Counted from the stretch's first letter, positions 11,375 through 25,048 are shown. The stretch: 64,000 bases of DNA from Gammaproteobacteria bacterium (GCA_029289265.1 JARFTX010000002.1:1-64000), one strand, 5' to 3'. Program-made: numbers and translations. The notes: generated by a model not told the origin, from the sequence alone.

Positions 11375-12265
11375 TCAGCCGGGGAAGACGCCCGTCGACA
11401 GGTAGCGGTCGCCACGATCGCAGACGATCGACACGATCACCGCGTTTTCCAGCCCTGCGGCAACGCGCAGGGCGACATGCATCGCGCCGCCTGACGAGAT
11501 GCCGGCGAAGATGCCCTCTTCGCGCGCGAGGCGTCGGGTCATCTCCTCGGCGTCGGCCTGGCTCACGTATTCGAGTGCATCGACGCGGGCGCTGTCGTAG
11601 ATGCGCGGCAGGTAGGCCTCGGGCCACTTGCGGATGCCGGGAATCTGCGAGCCTTCCTCCGGCTGACAGCCGATGATGCGGATCCCCGGATTCTTGTCCT
11701 TGAGGTAACGCGACACCCCCATGATGGTGCCGGTCGTCCCCATGCTGCTGACGAAGTGAGTGATGCGCCCGCCGGTCTGTTCCCACAGCTCGGGGCCGGT
11801 GCCCTCGAAGTGCGCAAGCGGGTTGTCGGCGTTGGCGAACTGGTCGAGGATGATGCCCTTGCCATCGTCCCGCATCCGTTCGGCGACATCTCGCGCCATT
11901 TCCATGCCGCCTTCGCGGGCCGTCAGCACCAACTCGGCGCCAAAGGCCCGCATCGTCTGGCGGCGCTCGACGCTCTGGTTCTCGGGCATCACCAGGATCA
12001 TGCGATAACCGCGGATCGCAGCCGCCATCGCCAGGGCGATACCGGTGTTGCCGCTGGTCGCCTCGATCAAGGTGTCGCCGGGGCGAATGTCTCCGCGCGC
12101 TTCGGCGCGCATGATCATCCAAAGCGCCGGACGGTCCTTGACCGACCCGGCGGGGTTGTTGCCTTCGAGCTTCGCCAGGATGACGTTGTTGCGCCCCGCG
12201 CCGATACGCTTCAGGCGTACCAGCGGCGTGTGGCCTACGTAGTCCTCGAGTGTCTTGAATTCCAT
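11375..12265 (-). CDS. cysM: Cysteine synthase B (O-acetylserine sulfhydrylase)
   Basis: A 296-aa PLP fold-type II enzyme starting MEFKTLEDYVGHTPLVRLKR. The PLP lysine is in NPAGSVKDRPAL, followed by the TSGNTG phosphate/asparagine loop and the GTTGT glycine loop. It makes cysteine from O-acetylserine and sulfide or thiosulfate. The C-terminal motif (RGDRYLSTGVFPG) suits CysM rather than CysK. An upstream in-frame ATG (12295) is possible, but the AGG six bases before 12265 favours the shorter form. Confidence 0.93.
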   Translation of the reverse strand: MEFKTLEDYVGHTPLVRLKRIGAGRNNVILAKLEGNNPAGSVKDRPALWMIMRAEARGDIRPGDTLIEATSGNTGIALAMAAAIRGYRMILVMPENQSVERRQTMRAFGAELVLTAREGGMEMARDVAERMRDDGKGIILDQFANADNPLAHFEGTGPELWEQTGGRITHFVSSMGTTGTIMGVSRYLKDKNPGIRIIGCQPEEGSQIPGIRKWPEAYLPRIYDSARVDALEYVSQADAEEMTRRLAREEGIFAGISSGGAMHVALRVAAGLENAVIVSIVCDRGDRYLSTGVFPG

Positions 12266-12424
12266 GTCAGCCTGCGATGGTGACCAAAATTTCATAGTAT
12301 CAAGCCGGGGGCCGGATCGGTGTCCGGCGACAGCGTCCGCCCCCTCCTTCACCCGTCCCGTTCGGCCGCGCACGCATTCGCGGACCCGCATCACGACCCG
12401 CCATGCCGGGCGAGTGCGAGCCCG

Positions 12425-13600
12425 CTACGGCGCGAGGTCGAATTCCTCGGTGCGCCGCGGCGGATACGTTTCCCAACCGCCGCACGCAGGGCAACGCCAC
12501 TGGAACTGGCGGGCCTTGAAGCCGCAGGCATCGCAACGGTAACGGGCGACGCGACGCGTATGCCCGTGGATGAGCTGCTTCACCAACTCGATGTCGGGTC
12601 GCTGCTCGGCCGGCGCATCGACGCTCGCCGCTTCGAGCAGCTTCTCCAGCCCCTGCAGGGTCGGATTGCGGCGCAACTCCTCACGCACCAGATCGTAGGC
12701 CGGGCGCGCACCGTGCTTGTCCAGCACCCAGCGGAATACCTGCTCCAGCAAATCGAGCGACGGATTGGCTTCGAGCCATGCGCGCAACAAGGTGTAGCCC
12801 TGCTCGGCACGCCCGAGCCGCCCGAAGGCGTCCATGATGCGTTCGGCCACGAGCGCGAGGTAGACCGGGTTCTGGTTCTCGACGCGTTTCCAGGCTTCAA
12901 TCGCCTCTTCGTCCCGACCCTCGGCTGCGTTCAGGTCGCCGAGCACGATGCTCGCCCGCACGCAGCGCCGATCGACCCCCATCGCGGCCTCGATGTGCCG
13001 ACGCGCCTCGTCATGGCGCGAGCTGGCGAGGGCGGCGCTCGCCAGCTCGCAATGGAAGTTCGCGACCTCGGTCCGCCAGTGCACGCTCTCGCGATCGGGG
13101 AGCAAGCGAGCGACCTCGATCGCCTTCGCCCACTCCTTCTCCTGCTGGTAGATCTCGAGCAGATAGCGGGTCGCGCCCTCGCCGTGCGCGGTATCGCGCA
13201 GCTCGAGAAAGACCGCCTCGGCGCGGTCCAGCAAGCCGGCCTTGAGATAGTCCTGCCCCAGCTCGGCCAGGGCCTGCAACCGCTGTTCCGCGCTGATATC
13301 CTCGCGATCGACGAGGTTCTGGTGCATACGGATCGCGCGCTCCGTCTCGCCCCGGCGGCGAAACAGGCTACCCAGCGCGAAATGTAGTTCGATCGTCTGC
13401 GGATCGATCTTCACCGCCTCGATGAAGGCGTCGATCGCCTTGTCCTGTTGCTCGTTGAGCAGAAAATTCAGCCCGCTCAGATACGAGCGCGGCAGGCTGC
13501 GGGATTCGCGCACCACCTGACGGATATCGACCCGGGCGGCGAGCCAGCCAAGACCGAAGAACAGCGGCAGCGCGAGCAGCCACCAGATTTCGAGCTCCAT
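12425..13600 (-). CDS. lapB: LapB (YciM) LPS assembly protein, TPR with rubredoxin-like zinc domain
   Basis: A 391-aa protein: N-terminal membrane anchor (MELEIWWLLALPLFFGLGW), about nine TPR repeats (residues 65-345), then a C-terminal rubredoxin-type metal site (CDACGF...CPACGGW, about 360-380). LapB recruits LpxC to the FtsH protease and so limits lipid A synthesis. It follows lapA directly, in the order seen in enterics, and sits downstream of ihfB. Confidence 0.95.
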   Translation of the reverse strand: MELEIWWLLALPLFFGLGWLAARVDIRQVVRESRSLPRSYLSGLNFLLNEQQDKAIDAFIEAVKIDPQTIELHFALGSLFRRRGETERAIRMHQNLVDREDISAEQRLQALAELGQDYLKAGLLDRAEAVFLELRDTAHGEGATRYLLEIYQQEKEWAKAIEVARLLPDRESVHWRTEVANFHCELASAALASSRHDEARRHIEAAMGVDRRCVRASIVLGDLNAAEGRDEEAIEAWKRVENQNPVYLALVAERIMDAFGRLGRAEQGYTLLRAWLEANPSLDLLEQVFRWVLDKHGARPAYDLVREELRRNPTLQGLEKLLEAASVDAPAEQRPDIELVKQLIHGHTRRVARYRCDACGFKARQFQWRCPACGGWETYPPRRTEEFDLAP

Positions 13601-13605
13601 CGGGA

Positions 13606-13854
13606 TCAACTCGCCTTGGCCGCCTCGCGGCGCAGCCGTGAGATTTCACGCCGCTTGCGCAGCAACGAGGCCAGCGTCGAGCTGACGCCGATGGCGGCAC
13701 CGGCGACGAAGGCGGCGAGGATCACGAAGACGAGCGGCATCTGCCACTGCCGGCCGAAAAAGAAGTTCAATTCGACGAGTTGGTCGTTCTTGAGGGCAAA
13801 ACCGAACAACAGAAAGAACAACACCAGCCGGAAGATCCACATCAAGGTACGCAT
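13606..13854 (-). CDS. lapA: LapA domain membrane protein (DUF1049)
   Basis: An 82-aa inner-membrane protein starting MRTLMWIFRLVLFFLLFGFA. It has two membrane segments (about 4-22 and 43-65), the conserved FALKNDQLVELNFFFG between them, and a basic coiled C-terminal tail. LapA accompanies LapB in lipopolysaccharide quality control. The lapB start follows after 5 bases. Confidence 0.9.
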   Translation of the reverse strand: MRTLMWIFRLVLFFLLFGFALKNDQLVELNFFFGRQWQMPLVFVILAAFVAGAAIGVSSTLASLLRKRREISRLRREAAKAS

Positions 13855-13901
13855 CACGACACATCGCCTCCGCAATAACGCGTCCGCGCCGGGCGCACGC
13901 G

Positions 13902-13929
13902 AAAAAAAGGCGGCTCAAGCCGCCTTCCG
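13902..13929 (-). terminator. Terminator downstream of ihfB
   Basis: On the minus strand AAGGCGGCTTGAGCCGCC is followed by seven T residues, about 30 bases past the ihfB stop. It separates the rpsA-ihfB transcript from lapAB. Confidence 0.87.
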
Positions 13930-13960
13930 GTGACCCGTGACCGATCCGCCATGCAGGCGC

Positions 13961-14245
13961 TCAGCCGAGCGTGTCCACGCGCTCACGCAGTTCCTTGCCA
14001 GCCTTGAAGTGCGGGACGTACTTCTCTGGAACCTGCACCTTCTCGCCCGACTTGGGATTGCGCCCCACGCGCGGGGGACGGTAGTTCAGCGCAAAGCTGC
14101 CAAAACCGCGGATCTCGATGCGATCGCCGCGCGCGAGCGCGTCGGACATCGCATCGAGAACCATCTTGACCGCGAAATCGGCGTCCTTCAAGACCAACTG
14201 GGGAAAACGCGCCGCCAGCCGGGCAATCAGTTCCGATTTGGTCAT
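13961..14245 (-). CDS. ihfB: Integration host factor subunit beta
   Basis: A 94-aa DNABII protein ([20 protein letters not shown]) with the [21 protein letters not shown] arm (positions 48-68) that inserts into the minor groove. It pairs with IhfA (476-787). It lies 12 bases downstream of rpsA, the conserved rpsA-ihfB order. Confidence 0.97.
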   Translation of the reverse strand: MTKSELIARLAARFPQLVLKDADFAVKMVLDAMSDALARGDRIEIRGFGSFALNYRPPRVGRNPKSGEKVQVPEKYVPHFKAGKELRERVDTLG

Positions 14246-14257
14246 GGCGTGTGCGGC

Positions 14258-15967
14258 TTACTGCTTTTGCTCGTTCAGCTTGGCCTTGAGCAGCGCACCG
14301 AGATTGGTGGTGCCGCTCGCCGCCGCGCTGTCGGAGGCCATGCGATTGAGCGCATCGCTCTGCTCGGCCTGATCCTTGGCGCGGATCGACAAGTTGATCG
14401 AGCGGGTCTTGCGATCGACGTTGATGATCATCGCCTCGATCTGCTCGCCTTCCTTGAGTACCGTGGTCAGATCGTCGACGCGGTGCGGTGCGGCCTCGGA
14501 AGCACGCAGATAGCCCTCGACCTCGTCGTTGAGCGCGATCACGGCGCCGCGAGCATCGACGCTCTTGACCGTGCCGGCGACCAGGCTGTTCTTTTCGTGC
14601 GTCGCGATGAAGTTGGTGAAGGGGTCTCCGTCGAGCTGCTTGACGCCCAGGGAGATGCGCTCGCGCTCGACGTCGATCGCCAACACCACGGCCTCGACCT
14701 CGTCACCCTTCTTGAAGCGGCGCACGGCTTCCTCGCCGGCCTCGCTCCACGACAGGTCGGACAGATGCACCAGACCATCGATTCCGCCTTCCAGGCCGAT
14801 GAACACGCCGAAGTCGGTGATCGACTTGATCTGGCCGCGCACCTTGTCGCCCTTCTTGTGGTTCATCGCAAAATCTTCCCACGGGTTCGACATGCACTGC
14901 TTCATGCCCAGGGAGATACGACGACGGTCCTCGTCGATTTCGAGAATCATCACCTCGACCTCGTCGCCCAGCTGCACGACCTTGGTCGGATGAATGTTCT
15001 TGTTGGTCCAGTCCATTTCGGACACGTGCACCAGGCCCTCGATGCCCTGCTCGACCTCGACGAACGCGCCGTAGTCGGTGATGTTGGTGACCTTGCCGAA
15101 CAGACGGGTGCCCTGCGGATAGCGACGTGCGATGCCGACCCACGGATCCTCGCCGAGTTGCTTCAGGCCGAGGGAGACACGCTGGCGCTCCTGGTCGAAC
15201 TTGAGGACCTTGGCTTCGATCTCGTCGCCGACGTTGAGCACTTCCGAGGGGTGACGCACGCGGCGCCAGGCCAGATCGGTGATGTGCAGCAGACCGTCGA
15301 TGCCGCCCAGATCGACGAACGCGCCGTAATCGGTGATGTTCTTGACCACACCCTTGACGACGATGCCTTCCTTGAGGTTCTCGAGCAGCTTCTCGCGCTC
15401 TTCGCCCATGGTCTCCTCGAGCACGGCGCGGCGCGACACGACGACGTTGTTGCGCTTGCGGTCGAGCTTGATGACCTTGAACTCGTACTCCTTGCCTTCG
15501 AAGGGCGTCGTGTCCTTGACAGGACGCAGGTCGACCAGCGAGCCGGGCAGGAAGGCACGGATGCTGTTGGTCATGACGGTGAGGCCACCCTTGACACGGC
15601 CCGAGACGACGCCCTTGACCAGCGAGCCTTCGTTCAGCGCCTTCTCGAGATCGTTCCAGGCGGAGATGCGCTTCGCCTTCTCGCGCGACAGGCGGGTCTC
15701 GCCGTAGCCGTCTTCGAGTGCATCGATCGCGACATCCACAAAGTCGCCGACCGACACTTCGAGCTCGCCGCGGTCGTTGCGGAACTCCTCGATGGGCACG
15801 TAGCTCTCGGACTTGAGGCCGGCATTGACGACGACGAAGTTCTGGTCGATGTGGACGATTTCGGCGGTGATCACTTCACCGGCACGCATCTCCTGGCGGG
15901 CCAGGCTTTCTTCGAAGAGGGCGGCGAAGCTTTCCGCGGATGCGGAAACAGGGGTGGCAGTTGTCAT
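14258..15967 (-). CDS. rpsA: 30S ribosomal protein S1
   Basis: A 569-aa protein with six S1 (OB-fold) repeats, recognisable by repeated GxVxxITDxGxFVxL-type stretches at about 35-105, 120-190, 205-275, 290-362, 377-449 and 464-533. The first two bind the ribosome and the rest bind mRNA. The region just before the ATG (CCCAACATTT) lacks a good Shine-Dalgarno, as known for rpsA, which S1 autoregulates. It lies downstream of aroA-cmk. Confidence 0.98.
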   Translation of the reverse strand: MTTATPVSASAESFAALFEESLARQEMRAGEVITAEIVHIDQNFVVVNAGLKSESYVPIEEFRNDRGELEVSVGDFVDVAIDALEDGYGETRLSREKAKRISAWNDLEKALNEGSLVKGVVSGRVKGGLTVMTNSIRAFLPGSLVDLRPVKDTTPFEGKEYEFKVIKLDRKRNNVVVSRRAVLEETMGEEREKLLENLKEGIVVKGVVKNITDYGAFVDLGGIDGLLHITDLAWRRVRHPSEVLNVGDEIEAKVLKFDQERQRVSLGLKQLGEDPWVGIARRYPQGTRLFGKVTNITDYGAFVEVEQGIEGLVHVSEMDWTNKNIHPTKVVQLGDEVEVMILEIDEDRRRISLGMKQCMSNPWEDFAMNHKKGDKVRGQIKSITDFGVFIGLEGGIDGLVHLSDLSWSEAGEEAVRRFKKGDEVEAVVLAIDVERERISLGVKQLDGDPFTNFIATHEKNSLVAGTVKSVDARGAVIALNDEVEGYLRASEAAPHRVDDLTTVLKEGEQIEAMIINVDRKTRSINLSIRAKDQAEQSDALNRMASDSAAASGTTNLGALLKAKLNEQKQ

Positions 15968-16057
15968 AAATGTTGGGAATCCAAAAGCCGCGAAACGGGC
16001 GGCAACCAGTCAGATTTCACACAAGGCGACAGGTCGGAGAACCTGCCGCCCGCCTTG

Positions 16058-18007
16058 TCACGCGTCGTCGCGGGTGCGGCGAACGTGTTCGAGCACGAAT
16101 GAAACGGCCTCCCCGACCCCCATTTCGGTGGTATCGAGGAGCGTCGCATCGGGCAATTGCTTCAGAGGCGCGACCGGCCGGGCCGCATCGCGCGCATCCC
16201 GATCCCGCAGATCCTCTAAAAGACTTTCCATATTAGCAGCCAGCCCCTTTTCCTTCAACTGCTTATAGCGCCGATCCGCGCGCGCCTCGGCGCTCGCGGT
16301 AAGAAAGAATTTATGTTCGGCGTCCGGAAAGACCACCGACCCCATGTCCCGGCCTTCGGCGACGAGTCCCGGCGCGCGCCGGTAGTCGTGTTGGCGGTCG
16401 AGCAGTGCGGCGCGGACGGCGGGCAGGACTGCCACCTTGGAGGCGCCGACCGAGCAGGCTTCCTCGCGGATCGCGTCGGTGACGTCGTCGCCGGCGAGCC
16501 GCACGCGCTCGCCGGCGAATTCGGCGGGCAGCGTTGCCGCAACCCGCGCGAGAGCCGGCTCGTCGTCGAGCGCGATGCCCGCGCGCATCGCGGCCAGCGC
16601 GACCAGACGGTAAAGCGAACCGCTGTCGAGATAGGCGAATCCGAGCGCCTCGGCCACACGCGCGGCCACCGTGCCTTTGCCCGAGGCCGACGGACCGTCG
16701 ATGGCGATGACCGGCACCGCCTGCGCGACGCGGGCGAAGGCGTCGAAATACCCCGGGAAGGTCTTGTTCACGCAGTTCGGATCGTTGATGCGGACGCGGC
16801 AGCCGCCCAGGCTCACCAGGGAGAAGCACATCGCCATGCGGTGATCGTCGTAGGTGTCGATCGCCGCCGGCACGAGTCGATCCGGCGGCACGACGACGAG
16901 ATGGTCCGCGCCCTCCTCGACCTGCGCGCCGACCTTGCGCAACTCGGTCGCCATCGCCGCCAGCCGGTCGGTCTCCTTGACGCGCCAGCTCGCGATGTTG
17001 CGCAAGGCGCAGGGGCCGTCGGCGAACAGCGCCGCGACCGCGAGCGTCATCGCCGCATCCGGGATGTGGTTGAGATCGAGGTCGAAGGCGCGCAGGCGAC
17101 CGTCGGCCGGCGCGCGCGCCTCGATCCAGTTGTCACCGAACTCGATGCGCGCGCCCAGCCGCTCCAGCGCTTCGGCGAAGCGGACATCACCCTGGATGCT
17201 TGTACGGCCGACGCCCTCTACGCGCACCGGACCGCCGCCGATAGCGCCAGCAGCGAGGAAGTAGGACGCCGAGGAGGCGTCGCCCTCGACGAAGACCGTG
17301 CCCGGGCTGCGGTAGCGGCAGCCGCCCGGCACCGTGAAGCGCTGCCAGCCCTCGCGCTGGATCTCGACGCCGAAGCGCGCCATCAGGTCGAGCGTGATCG
17401 CGATGTAGGGCTTGGAGATCAACTCGCCGACCACCTCGACCGTGGTCTCGACCCCGGCGAGCGGCAGCGCCATCAGCAGCGCCGTCAGAAACTGGCTGGA
17501 GACGTCTCCGCGCACCCGCACCACCCCGCCGGCACGGATCGGCGCCGGCAGGATGTGCAGCGGCGGAAAACCCTCGTTGCCGAGATAGCGCACGTCGGCG
17601 CCGATCTGGCGCAGCCCGTCGACGAGGTCGCCGATCGGGCGCTCGTGCATGCGCGCGACACCGGCGATCCGGTACTCGCCGCCCGACACTGCGAGCGCCG
17701 CAGTGAGCGGACGCACGGCCGTGCCAGCATTGCCGAGAAAGAGCTCGGCGGCCTTGACGCGAAACGGCCCGCCGGCGCCCTCGACGCGGTAGTCGTCGGA
17801 GTCGCCGTGGCGCGTCCAGGTCACGCCAAGCGCGCTGAGCGCCGCGAGCATGCGCGCGGTGTCGTCAGAGGCGAGCAGATCGCGGATCTCGGTCGTACCG
17901 CTTGCCAGCGCGGCGAGCAGCAGGGTGCGATTGGAAATGCTCTTGGAGCCGGGCAGCCGCACGCTGCCGCACGCACCGAGCAGGGGCGGGAGATCGAGAT
18001 GGTCCAT
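16058..18007 (-). CDS. aroA-cmk: Fused EPSP synthase / cytidylate kinase (AroA-Cmk)
   Basis: One uninterrupted 649-aa frame. Residues 1 to about 430 are 3-phosphoshikimate 1-carboxyvinyltransferase ([17 protein letters not shown] at the phosphate site, NAGTAVRPL, and [10 protein letters not shown] at the end). From about 432 the sequence is cytidylate kinase with P-loop GPSASGKGT and the [13 protein letters not shown] motif. It therefore couples step six of the shikimate pathway to CMP phosphorylation in one polypeptide. Most bacteria encode these as neighbouring separate genes; fusions are annotated in some betaproteobacteria. No stop or start lies at the junction (near 16715). The start is 4 bases after tyrA. 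Confidence 0.93.
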   Translation of the reverse strand: MDHLDLPPLLGACGSVRLPGSKSISNRTLLLAALASGTTEIRDLLASDDTARMLAALSALGVTWTRHGDSDDYRVEGAGGPFRVKAAELFLGNAGTAVRPLTAALAVSGGEYRIAGVARMHERPIGDLVDGLRQIGADVRYLGNEGFPPLHILPAPIRAGGVVRVRGDVSSQFLTALLMALPLAGVETTVEVVGELISKPYIAITLDLMARFGVEIQREGWQRFTVPGGCRYRSPGTVFVEGDASSASYFLAAGAIGGGPVRVEGVGRTSIQGDVRFAEALERLGARIEFGDNWIEARAPADGRLRAFDLDLNHIPDAAMTLAVAALFADGPCALRNIASWRVKETDRLAAMATELRKVGAQVEEGADHLVVVPPDRLVPAAIDTYDDHRMAMCFSLVSLGGCRVRINDPNCVNKTFPGYFDAFARVAQAVPVIAIDGPSASGKGTVAARVAEALGFAYLDSGSLYRLVALAAMRAGIALDDEPALARVAATLPAEFAGERVRLAGDDVTDAIREEACSVGASKVAVLPAVRAALLDRQHDYRRAPGLVAEGRDMGSVVFPDAEHKFFLTASAEARADRRYKQLKEKGLAANMESLLEDLRDRDARDAARPVAPLKQLPDATLLDTTEMGVGEAVSFVLEHVRRTRDDA

Positions 18008-18010
18008 GCT

Positions 18011-18904
18011 CTACTCGGGCGAGGTGGCGTTGCGGTTGAAGCGCTCGGCCCAGGCATTGCGCGCCAGCCGGGCCTCATCGAAATGCTGCTGCAGCCGCTC
18101 GCCGTCGGCGGATAGCAGCAATGCCCGCAGATAGGCGAGTTCCGCCAGGTACTGGTCGAGCTCGGCGAGCAGCGCCTGCCGGTTGGCGATGCAGATGTCG
18201 CGCCACATCTCCGGGTGGCTGCCGGCGATGCGGGTGAAGTCGCGAAAGCCGCTCGCCGCATAGCCGAAAAGTTGCTCGGCGTTGGCGCGGCCGGCCAGGT
18301 CGTGCACCAGCCCGAAGGCGAGCAGGTGCGGCAGGTGGCTCACTGCGGCAAACACGCGGTCGTGCTCCTGCGGCGGCATCTCGTGGATCGCCGCGCCGCA
18401 CGCCTCCCAGACCTCGCGTACCCGCAGCACGGCCGAAGGCTCGTTCTCGGGGATGGGGGTGAGCACGACCTTGCGACCCTCGAACAGCGTTGCATGGGCC
18501 GCGCCGACCCCGCTCAGCTCGGCACCGGCGATCGGGTGCGCCGGCACGAAATTGGCGAGACCGCTCTCGAGGTGGCGGTACAAGGCCTCGATCACGTCGC
18601 GCTTGGTGCTGCCGGCATCAGTGACGACCGTGCCGGGCGCGAGGTGTGGTGCCATCGCCTGCATGACGGCTTCCATCTGCCCGACCGGTGGGGCGAGCAG
18701 CACGAAATCCGCACCGTCGAGCGCATCGGCCCACGAACGCGCCGCTTCGTCGATGACGCCGAGCTCGAGGGCGCGCGCGAGCGAGGCCTCGCTGCGCCCG
18801 ACGCCGACGATGCGCCGGGCGATGCCGGCCTTGCGCAAGGCCATGGCGAACGAGCCGCCGATGAGGCCGACTCCGCACACCACGAGTTTGCCGATGAAGG
18901 TCAT
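18011..18904 (-). CDS. tyrA: Prephenate dehydrogenase
   Basis: A 297-aa NAD(P)-dependent enzyme with the nucleotide-binding GxGLIGGS at residues 12-19, then the conserved PAHPIAGAELSGVGAA segment and an all-helical dimerisation domain. It oxidatively decarboxylates prephenate, or possibly arogenate, on the way to tyrosine. It is monofunctional, without a chorismate mutase domain. It lies between hisC and aroA-cmk, so one transcript covers most of the aromatic branch. Confidence 0.93.
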   Translation of the reverse strand: MTFIGKLVVCGVGLIGGSFAMALRKAGIARRIVGVGRSEASLARALELGVIDEAARSWADALDGADFVLLAPPVGQMEAVMQAMAPHLAPGTVVTDAGSTKRDVIEALYRHLESGLANFVPAHPIAGAELSGVGAAHATLFEGRKVVLTPIPENEPSAVLRVREVWEACGAAIHEMPPQEHDRVFAAVSHLPHLLAFGLVHDLAGRANAEQLFGYAASGFRDFTRIAGSHPEMWRDICIANRQALLAELDQYLAELAYLRALLLSADGERLQQHFDEARLARNAWAERFNRNATSPE

Positions 18905-18914
18905 GGCCGTCGTC

Positions 18915-20021
18915 TCACCTGTCCGCCGCGAGGGCCTGTTCGAGGGCGGCGATGAAGCGCGCGTTCTCCTCCGGCAGCCCGATCGTCACGCGCAGCCACT
19001 CAGGCATGCCGTAGCCGCCGATGGGGCGCACGATCACGCCCTGGCGAAGCAGGCTGTCGTTCACGCGCGCCGCATCGCCGACGCGGAAGGTCACGAAGTT
19101 GCCGGCCGACGGGATCCATTCGAGACCCAGCCCGGACAGGGCTTCGGTCACCTGCGCCATGCCGCGGCGGTTGATCTCGGCGCTGCGCGCGATGAACTCG
19201 TCGTCGCCGAGCGCGGCGGTCGCGGCAGCGAGCGCAACGCTGCTGACGTTGAAGGGCTGCCGCACGCGGTTCATGAGGTCGATCACGTCGGCATGACCAA
19301 CGCCGTAGCCGACTCGCAGCCCGGCCAGCCCGTAAGCCTTGGAGAAGGTGCGCGAGACCAGCAGATTGGGATGGCCGGCAATCCACGACAGGCTGTCGTA
19401 GCGCTGCGTGGGCGAGAGGTACTCGGTGTAGGCCTCGTCGAGCACGACCAGGACGTCCTTGGGTACGCGGGCGAGGAAGTCCTCGAGTTCGCGCCCGGGC
19501 ACGAAAGTGCCGGTCGGGTTGTTGGGGTTGGCGATGAAGACGATGCGGGTATCCGGTTCGATCGCGGTGGCCATCGCAGCGAGATCGTGGCCGTAATCGC
19601 GGGCCGGAACCTGGATACAGCGCGCCCCGGTCGCAATCGTCGCCAGCGGATAGACGGCGAACGCGTACTGCGAGAACACCGCCGAGCGCCCTGCGCCGAG
19701 AAAGGCGCGCGCGGCCAATTCGAGCACGTCATTCGAGCCGTTGCCGAGCACGAGCTGCGCGGGCTCGACGCCGAGCCGTGCGCTCAGGGCCGCCTTGAGC
19801 TCGAAACCGTTCCCGTCGGGGTAGCGGGCGAGGCTGGCGAGTACCGCCGTCGCTGCGCCGCGGGCAAGCGGGCTCATGCCCAGCGGGTTCTCGTTCGAGG
19901 CGAGTTTGACGATGCCGGCCTCGGTCAGACCCAGCTCACGCGCGAGTTCCTCGATCGGCTTGCCCGGCTGGTAGGGCGAAATGGAACGGATGTATGCAGG
20001 TGCCTGTTCGGCAAGGCTCAT
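18915..20021 (-). CDS. hisC: Histidinol-phosphate / aromatic aminotransferase
   Basis: A 368-aa PLP fold-type I aminotransferase starting [20 protein letters not shown], with GAGGAGA-like spacing upstream. It has [10 protein letters not shown], the aspartate in [10 protein letters not shown] and the PLP lysine in [18 protein letters not shown]. Placement between pheA and tyrA suggests the HisC2-type role of transaminating phenylpyruvate and 4-hydroxyphenylpyruvate, but the histidine-pathway role cannot be excluded from sequence alone. Confidence 0.9.
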   Translation of the reverse strand: MSLAEQAPAYIRSISPYQPGKPIEELARELGLTEAGIVKLASNENPLGMSPLARGAATAVLASLARYPDGNGFELKAALSARLGVEPAQLVLGNGSNDVLELAARAFLGAGRSAVFSQYAFAVYPLATIATGARCIQVPARDYGHDLAAMATAIEPDTRIVFIANPNNPTGTFVPGRELEDFLARVPKDVLVVLDEAYTEYLSPTQRYDSLSWIAGHPNLLVSRTFSKAYGLAGLRVGYGVGHADVIDLMNRVRQPFNVSSVALAAATAALGDDEFIARSAEINRRGMAQVTEALSGLGLEWIPSAGNFVTFRVGDAARVNDSLLRQGVIVRPIGGYGMPEWLRVTIGLPEENARFIAALEQALAADR

Positions 20022-20216
20022 GATGGTCTCCTCGAAATGTCGATCCGGCCGCTCGATCGGCGTGGCGGCCGTGTTCAATGTGTGTTGTGCGGCGATTCCT
20101 CGACTGCGCTGGACGAAGTTCCTCGCCCGCACGGCAAACGTCCGGACGGGCGTGTCCGTCGGGGGGTCGGACCGCGGATTCTCCGATTCGCTCCGATGGA
20201 CGCCCGGTCGCCCCGT

Positions 20217-21281
20217 TCAGATGACGGCGACCGGGTAGGAACCCAGCACCTTCACGAAGGCGGCCTTGTCGTTCAGTTCTTTCAGGGCCTGCCCCACCGG
20301 TACATCCTCCTGGTGGCCCTCGATGTCGATATAGAAAACGTACTCCCACAAACCGCTGCGGGCCGGGCGCGATTGAAGTTTGGTCATGCTGACGCCGTGA
20401 CGCGCGAGCGGTTCGAGCAACGCATGCATCGCGCCCGGACGATTTGTGGCCGAACATACCAGGGAGGTCTTGTCCTTGCCGCTCGGACCGGCGTCGTGGT
20501 GGCCGATGACGAGAAAGCGGGTAGTGTTGTTCGGATCATCCTCGATGTTGGCGGCGAGGATGTTGAGCCCGTAGAGCTCGGCCGCCGCTTCGCTCGCAAT
20601 CGCGCACGACTCGGGATCCTCGGCAGCGAGTCGCGCCGCCTCGGCGTTGCTCTCGACCGGCACGCGCGGCAGGCTGGCGAGGTTGCGGTTGAGCCATTCG
20701 TGGCACTGGGCGAGCGACTGGGCATGCGAGTACAGGCGCTTCGCCGCGCCCATGCCGTCGGCCTGCGACAGCAGGTGCTGGTGAATACGCAGCTTGACCT
20801 CGCCGCAGATGCGCAGGGGATTGGCCAGCAGCAGGTCGAGCGTGCGCCCGACCGCGCCCTCGGTCGAGTTCTCGACCGGCACCACGCCATAGTCGACGTT
20901 GCCGGCCTCGACCGCACGGAAGACGTCGTCGATCGTCGCAAGCGGCTGGAACAGCGGCGCCGCGCCGAAGTGCTTGCGCGAGGCGCCCTCCGAGAAGGTA
21001 CCCGCCGGGCCCAGGTAGGCGACCTTGAGCGGCTGCTCGAGCGCGAGACAGGCCGACATGATCTCGCGGAAGACCCTCTGCACGGCCGTATCCGGCAGCG
21101 GCCCGGGATTGCGCTCGCCCAGCCGGCGCAGCACCTGGGCCTCGCGCTCGGGTCGGTACAGGTTGCCCTGCTTGATCTCGCCGATGCGCTGCGCATTGCG
21201 CGCGCGCTCGGCGAGCCGCTCGAGAATCTCCTCGTCGAGCCGGTCGATGTTGTTGCGCAGATTCAGCAATTCGTCACTCAT
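20217..21281 (-). CDS. pheA: Chorismate mutase / prephenate dehydratase (P-protein)
   Basis: A 354-aa bifunctional enzyme. AroQ-type chorismate mutase covers residues 1-85 (LLNLRNNIDRLDEEILERL), prephenate dehydratase about 90-270 (YLGPAGTFSE and the ENSTEGAVGRTLDLL catalytic loop), and the C-terminal ACT domain has the ESRP-like phenylalanine site (KLQSRPARSGLWEYVFYIDIEGH). The ACT domain predicts feedback inhibition by phenylalanine. It lies 24 bases after serC; a 195-base spacer follows before hisC. Confidence 0.96.
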   Translation of the reverse strand: MSDELLNLRNNIDRLDEEILERLAERARNAQRIGEIKQGNLYRPEREAQVLRRLGERNPGPLPDTAVQRVFREIMSACLALEQPLKVAYLGPAGTFSEGASRKHFGAAPLFQPLATIDDVFRAVEAGNVDYGVVPVENSTEGAVGRTLDLLLANPLRICGEVKLRIHQHLLSQADGMGAAKRLYSHAQSLAQCHEWLNRNLASLPRVPVESNAEAARLAAEDPESCAIASEAAAELYGLNILAANIEDDPNNTTRFLVIGHHDAGPSGKDKTSLVCSATNRPGAMHALLEPLARHGVSMTKLQSRPARSGLWEYVFYIDIEGHQEDVPVGQALKELNDKAAFVKVLGSYPVAVI

Positions 21282-21305
21282 GCCCGCCCCTTGCGCTCGC
21301 GCGCC

Positions 21306-22405
21306 TCAACCGTGCCTTGCCGCGAAATCGCGCATGAACGCGACGAGCGCCTGCACACCTTCGAGCGGCATCGCGTTGTAGATCGAAGCACGCATGCCCC
21401 CCACCGATTTGTGCCCCTTGAGCTGCACCAGGCCGGCCTCGCGAGCCTCGGCCAGAAATGCGTCGTTCAGGCGCTCGTCGCGCAGCAGGAAGGGGATGTT
21501 CATCCGCGAGCGGCAAGACGCCTCGACGAAGTTGTCGTAGAAATCGCTCGCATCGAGAAAATCGTACAGCAGGCGGGCCTTCTCGATGTTGATGGCCTCG
21601 ATCGCGGCGAGGCCGCCCTGCGCCTTGAGCCACTGGAACACCAAGCCGGCAACGTAGATGGCATAGGTCGGCGGGGTGTTCAGCATCGAGCCGTTGTCGG
21701 CCATCGCCTTGTAGTCGAGAACCGAGGGCGTACCCGCCCAGGCGCGGCCGAGCAGATCGTCACGGATCACGACCACGACCAGCCCGGACGGACCGATGTT
21801 CTTCTGCGCACCGGCGTAGATCATCCCGTAGCGGGCGACGTCGACCGGGCGCGACAGGATGTGCGAGGACATGTCGGCAACGACCGGCACAGGCGAGGCC
21901 GGCAACAGGCCGGCGAGGTCATGCACTTCGACGCCGTGCACGGTCTCGTTGGTGCAAAGGTGCAAGTATGATGCCGTCGGGTCCGCATCCATCACCCCAG
22001 GCGGCGGCAGGCCGCGGAATCCCCCTGCCTCGGTCGAGGCGGCGACGCGCACGCGCCCACCGATCGCCGCCGCGATGCGTTGCGCTTCGCGATCTGCCTT
22101 GGCCGACCAGGCGCCGGTGACCACGTAGTCGGCCGAGCCGCCGGCGAGCAGGTTCATCGGGATCTGAGCGAACTGCTGGGTCGCGCCGCCCTGCAGGAAC
22201 AGCACGCGGTAATTCGCCGGAATCGCCAGCAGCGCGCGCAGGTCGGATTCGGCCTGTTCAACGATCGCGCCGAACTCCTTGCCGCGATGGCTCATCTCCA
22301 TCACGCCACAACCCGCACCGCGCCAATCGAGCATCTCCTCGGCGGCCTGGCGCAGCACCGGCTCGGGCAGCGCCGCCGGACCGGGACTGAAGTTGTAGAC
22401 GCGAC

Positions 22406-22409
<4 letters not shown>
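21306..22409 (-). CDS. serC: Phosphoserine aminotransferase
   Basis: A 367-aa class V PLP aminotransferase starting [19 protein letters not shown], with the PLP lysine in [11 protein letters not shown]. It makes phosphoserine from 3-phosphohydroxypyruvate and also acts in pyridoxal phosphate synthesis. Its start overlaps the gyrA stop by 4 bp, so it is coupled to gyrA translation. The order gyrA-serC-pheA-hisC is typical of betaproteobacteria. Confidence 0.97.

Positions 22410-25048
<2,639 letters not shown>

Noticed and set aside
18282-21971. A 1229-codon open frame on the plus strand opposite tyrA, hisC and pheA
   Set aside because: It is the antisense shadow of real high-GC genes, spans several gene boundaries and is rich in Arg, Ala, His and Gly without family features.
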